Source of the DNA: Actinomycetota bacterium
GTDB lineage: Bacteria; Actinomycetota; Thermoleophilia; UBA2241
Direction: 5' to 3'
Length of the DNA stretch: 7,964 nt
Assembly: GCA_003132645.1 (NCBI GenBank)
Contig: PKYM01000236.1
Location: forward strand, 1 to 7,964
Position numbers and translations under genes: made by a program. Shown here in pieces: positions 5,411 through 7,964 of this stretch. The notes beneath the pieces are model-generated. The model worked only from the letters and a program-made list of their open reading frames with translations, did no database searches and was not told the DNA's origin. Position 1 is the first letter of the stretch; the number at the start of each line of letters is the position of its first letter.

Positions 5411-6799
5411 CTAGTGTTCGCTGAAAGCGGGCTCGGGTGTGGTCTCTCGGTCCGTCTCTGCGCCTTCTTCTTCGTCCCACAGCGGCTCGTACACGCGCGC
5501 CACGTCGGCCGAGTACTGGTCGAGGGCCCCGCAGAGTCCGGTGACCAGGCTCTCGGCGCCGTCGTGGGTGGGCCGGGCGCCCGTCTGGGCCATGATCTCG
5601 CGCGACTCGCGGGGGTTGTCGATCAGCATGCAGGGCATGAGCAGGTTGTGGTTGAACGGCTGGCGGGCGCGGATCTCCCTGAAGTAGGGACCGTTGAACG
5701 CCTCGGCGAGCGACGTGTCGGCGATGTTGTCGGTGGCGAAGTGGGTGAAGATGCAAGGCTCGACCCAGCCCTCGTTGTTGATGTGCAGGTAGTGCTTGCC
5801 GGCGATGCAGCCCCCCACCCAGGGGGCGTCGCCCCAGAAGTCGACGGGGAACATGGCCTTCGTGTTGCGCAGACGCCGGATGCCCAGACGGATCTGGTTG
5901 CGCTGCTCTGGGGTGGGCATGAGCGTCGTGTCGGGTGCGCCGCCCACCGGCATGTAGAGGAAATGCCAGGAGAGCGCGGCGCCCTTGGCGACCAACGGAT
6001 CGACGAACTCATCGCTAAGCAGCATGGGCCAGTTATGGCGCGTCACGGTGGCCGAGTAGCCGAACAGCACACCGTGGGCCTTGAGGAGGTCCATGGTGCG
6101 CATGAGCTCACGGTAGGTGCCGGGGCCGCGGCGCTCGTCGGTGGCTTGGGCATCGCCCTCGATGCTCAGCATGAGGGCCACGTTGCCGAGCTTGGCCAGC
6201 CGCTCGACATGGGCGGGGGAGACGAGCGTACCGTTCGTGAAGATCTGGAAGTAGGTGTCGGGGTTGGCGGCTACGACGTCGAGCAGGTCGCGGCGCATGA
6301 AGGGCTCGCCGCCCAGCACCGTGACGAGGTAGACGCCCATCTCGGCGGCCTCGTCGACGATGCGCTGGAGAAGCGCCGGCGGCATGTCGCTTTGTGACGA
6401 GTACCGGCTGGCGTAACAGCCTTCGCAGTGGAGATTGCAGCGCATCGTGGGGCTGACGAGGACGGTGAACGGCGTGCGCAGGCCCGTCTGGCTGGTGAAA
6501 TCCTGGCGCTTCTGTGAGCCGCGCAAGAGGGCGTTGACCACGAAGGCGTTGATGAAGCCGTCGCGGCAGGCAGGGCTGAGGTCGTGCACGACGTGGCGAG
6601 CGATCTTCAGGGCCGGGTGGTTCTGCTTGACCTTCTCCTTGACGAAGCGCATCTCGCCCTTGTGGTTGTCCGGAGTGATCTTCTCGGCCAACCCGATAGC
6701 GCGCACGATGCTCTTCTTGTCGTCGCTGGCCGCCAGCTTGAACATCTCTTTGATGATGCCTCTCTGGACGGCGCCGTACAGGCCGTCGGTGGCGCTCAC
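5411..6799 (-). CDS. Radical SAM protein with SPASM-like C-terminus
   Basis: The 462-residue protein cleaves S-adenosylmethionine with a [4Fe-4S] cluster to start radical chemistry; the substrate is unknown. The cluster motif CNLHCEGC gives Cys121, Cys125 and Cys128, and the SAM-contacting GGEP is at 163-166. Residues 1-110 form a helical, Lys-rich N-terminal extension. The C-terminal part has GGCIAGKHYLHINNEGWVEPC (Cys331, Cys349, written across the loop), then PCMLIDNP (Cys390) and Cys423, the spacing of an auxiliary-cluster region of SPASM or twitch type. From memory the whole layout, including LSIEGDAQATDERRG (212-225) and the DNP tail, matches a widespread uncharacterised family frequent in anaerobic Firmicutes. 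The start is GTG with GAGGAG about 6 bases upstream. It is divergent from marR and the exporter gene and so is likely co-regulated. No precursor-peptide gene was found nearby, so peptide modification is unproven. Confidence 0.9.
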   Translation of the reverse strand: MSATDGLYGAVQRGIIKEMFKLAASDDKKSIVRAIGLAEKITPDNHKGEMRFVKEKVKQNHPALKIARHVVHDLSPACRDGFINAFVVNALLRGSQKRQDFTSQTGLRTPFTVLVSPTMRCNLHCEGCYASRYSSQSDMPPALLQRIVDEAAEMGVYLVTVLGGEPFMRRDLLDVVAANPDTYFQIFTNGTLVSPAHVERLAKLGNVALMLSIEGDAQATDERRGPGTYRELMRTMDLLKAHGVLFGYSATVTRHNWPMLLSDEFVDPLVAKGAALSWHFLYMPVGGAPDTTLMPTPEQRNQIRLGIRRLRNTKAMFPVDFWGDAPWVGGCIAGKHYLHINNEGWVEPCIFTHFATDNIADTSLAEAFNGPYFREIRARQPFNHNLLMPCMLIDNPRESREIMAQTGARPTHDGAESLVTGLCGALDQYSADVARVYEPLWDEEEGAETDRETTPEPAFSEH

Positions 6800-6858
6800 T
6801 GTGGCTCCTCTCGGTCCCGCTCAGTTCCATTTGATCCTGGCGACCTCGCCGCCGGAAC

Positions 6859-6872
6859 AAGTACTTTTGTAC
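6859..6872. promoter_or_regulatory. AAGTACTT/GTAC inverted repeats near the radical SAM start
   Basis: AAGTACTT (6859-6866) is a perfect palindrome and GTAC recurs at 6861-6864 and 6869-6872 around a 4-base spacer. The site lies 60-70 bases upstream of the radical SAM start. On the minus strand a -10-like TCTAAT (complement of 6878-6883) sits just upstream, but no good -35 is at the right distance. A second regulator site is possible. Confidence 0.3.
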
Positions 6873-6883
6873 CACCAATTAGA

Positions 6884-6911
6884 TTGACGAGCCAGCATAC
6901 TTGCGTAAGAT
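6884..6911 (+). promoter_or_regulatory. Promoter of the marR-exporter operon
   Basis: TTGACG (6884-6889) matches five of six -35 consensus bases. After a 16-base spacer TAAGAT (6906-6911) matches four of six -10 bases. Transcription would start near 6918, leaving a leader of about 68 bases with a small CCGCC/GGCGG hairpin (6924-6936). The -10 is inside the palindrome at 6905-6924, the classic position for repression. Confidence 0.5.
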
Positions 6912-6924
6912 GCATGTATCTTAC
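6905..6924. promoter_or_regulatory. 20-base palindrome, likely MarR operator
   Basis: GTAAGATGCATGTATCTTAC pairs in 9 of 10 positions about its centre at 6914/6915. Its length and AT-rich arms fit sites bound by MarR dimers, it lies 62 bases upstream of the marR start, and it covers the -10 box. Binding would block the marR-exporter transcript and could also affect the divergent radical SAM gene. Confidence 0.55.
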
Positions 6925-6985
6925 CGCCAGGGGCGGCGCGCCACCAAATCGAGACATCCCAGCGAGACACCAAAGCGAGAGACGG

Positions 6986-7477
6986 ATGACGAAATCGAAC
7001 AGCGACGACGCCCAAGCCGGGGTCATCACCGATGATCTGCGCACGGTCTATGCCAGCATGCAGCAGCTCTGCGTGCCGACCTGGCTGAAGCTCGACCTGA
7101 CCATGGCCCAGTTCAAGGCCCTCGTGGCGGTGGAACGCAGCTCGGGGATCTCGGTGTGCGAGGTTGGTCGCGAGCTCTCCATCGGCGAATCGGCGGCCAG
7201 CCTGCTCGTCGATCAGCTCGTGCGTCGCGGCCACGTGGGACGCACGACCGACCCAGCCGACCGCCGGCGTGTACGGCTGGTCGTCACGGCGCCCGGCGAG
7301 GAGCTCTTGCGCGAGCTTCGACAGGGCAGCCGGGAGATCCTGAGTGACTGGCTTGCCGAGCTTGGCGCCGACGATCTCGAGGCGCTGGCACACGGGTTGC
7401 GGGCCCTCGCCGGCACGGTGCGTGCGAGCAAGCTTCCTGCGGATCGCGACCCGACGACAGAGAGCGTGAGGGCGTGA
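6986..7477 (+). CDS. MarR-family winged-helix transcriptional regulator
   Basis: MarR proteins are dimeric, usually repressors that leave DNA when they bind a small phenolic or drug-like ligand or are oxidised. The 163-residue length is usual. The winged helix spans about residues 38-108: helix pair [11 protein letters not shown], recognition region [28 protein letters not shown] (written across positions 57-84), then the wing with [13 protein letters not shown] (89-101), the family hallmark. Flanking helices (1-36 and 105-145) would form the dimer interface. Two cysteines, Cys29 and Cys58, could give redox sensing, though this is not shown. The ATG at 6986 follows GCGAGAGACGG, a modest ribosome site. 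The frame is open much further upstream, but an ATG at 6914 lies inside the operator and upstream of the predicted transcript start, so it is less likely. The next gene starts 4 bases after its stop. Confidence 0.92.
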   Translation: MTKSNSDDAQAGVITDDLRTVYASMQQLCVPTWLKLDLTMAQFKALVAVERSSGISVCEVGRELSIGESAASLLVDQLVRRGHVGRTTDPADRRRVRLVVTAPGEELLRELRQGSREILSDWLAELGADDLEALAHGLRALAGTVRASKLPADRDPTTESVRA

Positions 7478-7481
7478 AGGC

Positions 7482-7964
7482 ATGACGTCCTCCGGCTCAC
7501 CGACGACGGCAGCGCCCACGGCCGCGGCCCAGCCGCAAGCCCCTGGGCACGGGCGCGTGCCCTACAAGTGGATCGTGCTCTCCTGCACGACGTTCGGCGT
7601 GCTCATGGCCATGATCAACGCCTCGAGCCTGCTCATCGCGCTGCCGGCCATCTTCCGCGGCATCCACCTGAACCCCGTGGACCCTGGCAACTTCACCTAC
7701 CTGCTCTGGATCCTGATGGGCTACGGCCTGGTGTCGGCTGCGCTCGTGGTGACGGCCGGCCGCGTGGGCGACATGTACGGCCGCGTACGCATGTTCAAGA
7801 TCGGCTTCGTTATCTTCACGGCTGCCGCCGTGGGCCTTTCGCTGGTGTGGAGCACGGGGGGCGCGGGTGCGATCGAGATCATCGCCTTCCGTATGGTCCA
7901 GGCCGCGGGCGGCGCCATGATGATGGCCAACTCGGCGGCCATCATCACCGATGCCTTCCCGGCG
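7482..7964 (+). CDS. MFS transporter, DHA2/EmrB-like, N-terminal part (cut by window end)
   Basis: The first 161 codons of a drug:proton antiporter-type carrier are present and the frame stays open at the window edge. A polar Ala/Pro/Thr-rich leader of about 27 residues precedes TM1 (about 29-57, ending in ALPAIF). TM2 (about 72-90) leads to motif [12 protein letters not shown] (93-103). TM3 follows at about 107-123, and TM4 holds [20 protein letters not shown], the DHA2 form of the RxxQGxGgA motif with Ala in place of the first Gly. DHA2 members usually have 14 membrane segments and export lipophilic drugs, dyes or peptides. The ATG at 7482 is preceded by GAGGG (7468-7472) inside the end of marR, so translation of the two genes is likely coupled. 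Substrate unknown. Confidence 0.9.
   Translation, partial: MTSSGSPTTAAPTAAAQPQAPGHGRVPYKWIVLSCTTFGVLMAMINASSLLIALPAIFRGIHLNPVDPGNFTYLLWILMGYGLVSAALVVTAGRVGDMYGRVRMFKIGFVIFTAAAVGLSLVWSTGGAGAIEIIAFRMVQAAGGAMMMANSAAIITDAFPA

Noticed and set aside
5414..6397. Long plus-strand open frame (327 codons) opposite the radical SAM gene
   Set aside because: It is antisense to a gene with clear catalytic motifs and has no domain of its own. GC-rich codons make such shadows common.
6584..6985. Upstream extension of the marR reading frame
   Set aside because: It would overlap the radical SAM coding region and the operator. The domain begins after 6986 and the predicted transcript starts near 6918.
6800..6985. 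Precursor peptide for the radical SAM enzyme
   Set aside because: No short open frame with a start, ribosome site and leader/core look was found between the divergent genes or in the 23 bases downstream of the radical SAM gene.

Overview
The window is GC-rich, uses GTG starts freely, and carries a LytR-CpsA-Psr cell-envelope protein and a tyrosine-recombinase fragment of a type common in Gram-positive high-GC bacteria. An actinobacterial-type chromosome is the most economical reading. This is inference; no rRNA or other phylogenetic marker is present.

Left part (1-3150): two unrelated membrane transporters point away from each other. A 10-TM EamA/DMT-type carrier lies on the minus strand (190-1191) and a 12-TM MFS carrier on the plus strand (1885-3150). 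About 690 bases between them hold no convincing gene, but do hold a tight cluster of perfect palindromes (1342-1402). The MFS gene has an apparent one-base insertion in a run of six G (2976-2981) that scrambles its last two membrane segments. A tandem 16-base repeat (154-190) touches the stop codon of the DMT gene.

Middle (3151-4337): a gene-poor stretch with the marks of an old integration site. It holds the C-terminal end of a tyrosine recombinase on the minus strand (catalytic Tyr kept, second catalytic Arg changed to Cys), three GTCCACG copies at an exact 12-base period, a T-arm-like tRNA scrap, a 12-bp terminator-like hairpin, a tandem TGCTGCCAAC pair, and the 3' half of a tRNA-Leu(CAA) gene from the anticodon loop to an encoded CCA (4090-4146). 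The fragment's polarity predicts that the integrated element lies to its left, where the integrase remnant is, and that original chromosome resumes to its right.

Right part (4338-7964): a membrane-anchored LCP-family protein (4338-5387) converges on a radical SAM/SPASM-like protein (5411-6799, minus). The radical SAM gene is divergent from a MarR regulator (6986-7477), which is followed after 4 bases by a DHA2-type MFS exporter that runs off the window (7482 on). The shared 186-base intergenic region contains a good promoter (TTGACG, 16 bp, TAAGAT) whose -10 box sits inside a 20-base near-perfect palindrome, a likely MarR operator. The simplest model is a ligand-released, autorepressed marR-exporter operon that may also control the radical SAM enzyme. 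This locus is the best candidate in the window for an uncharacterised system.
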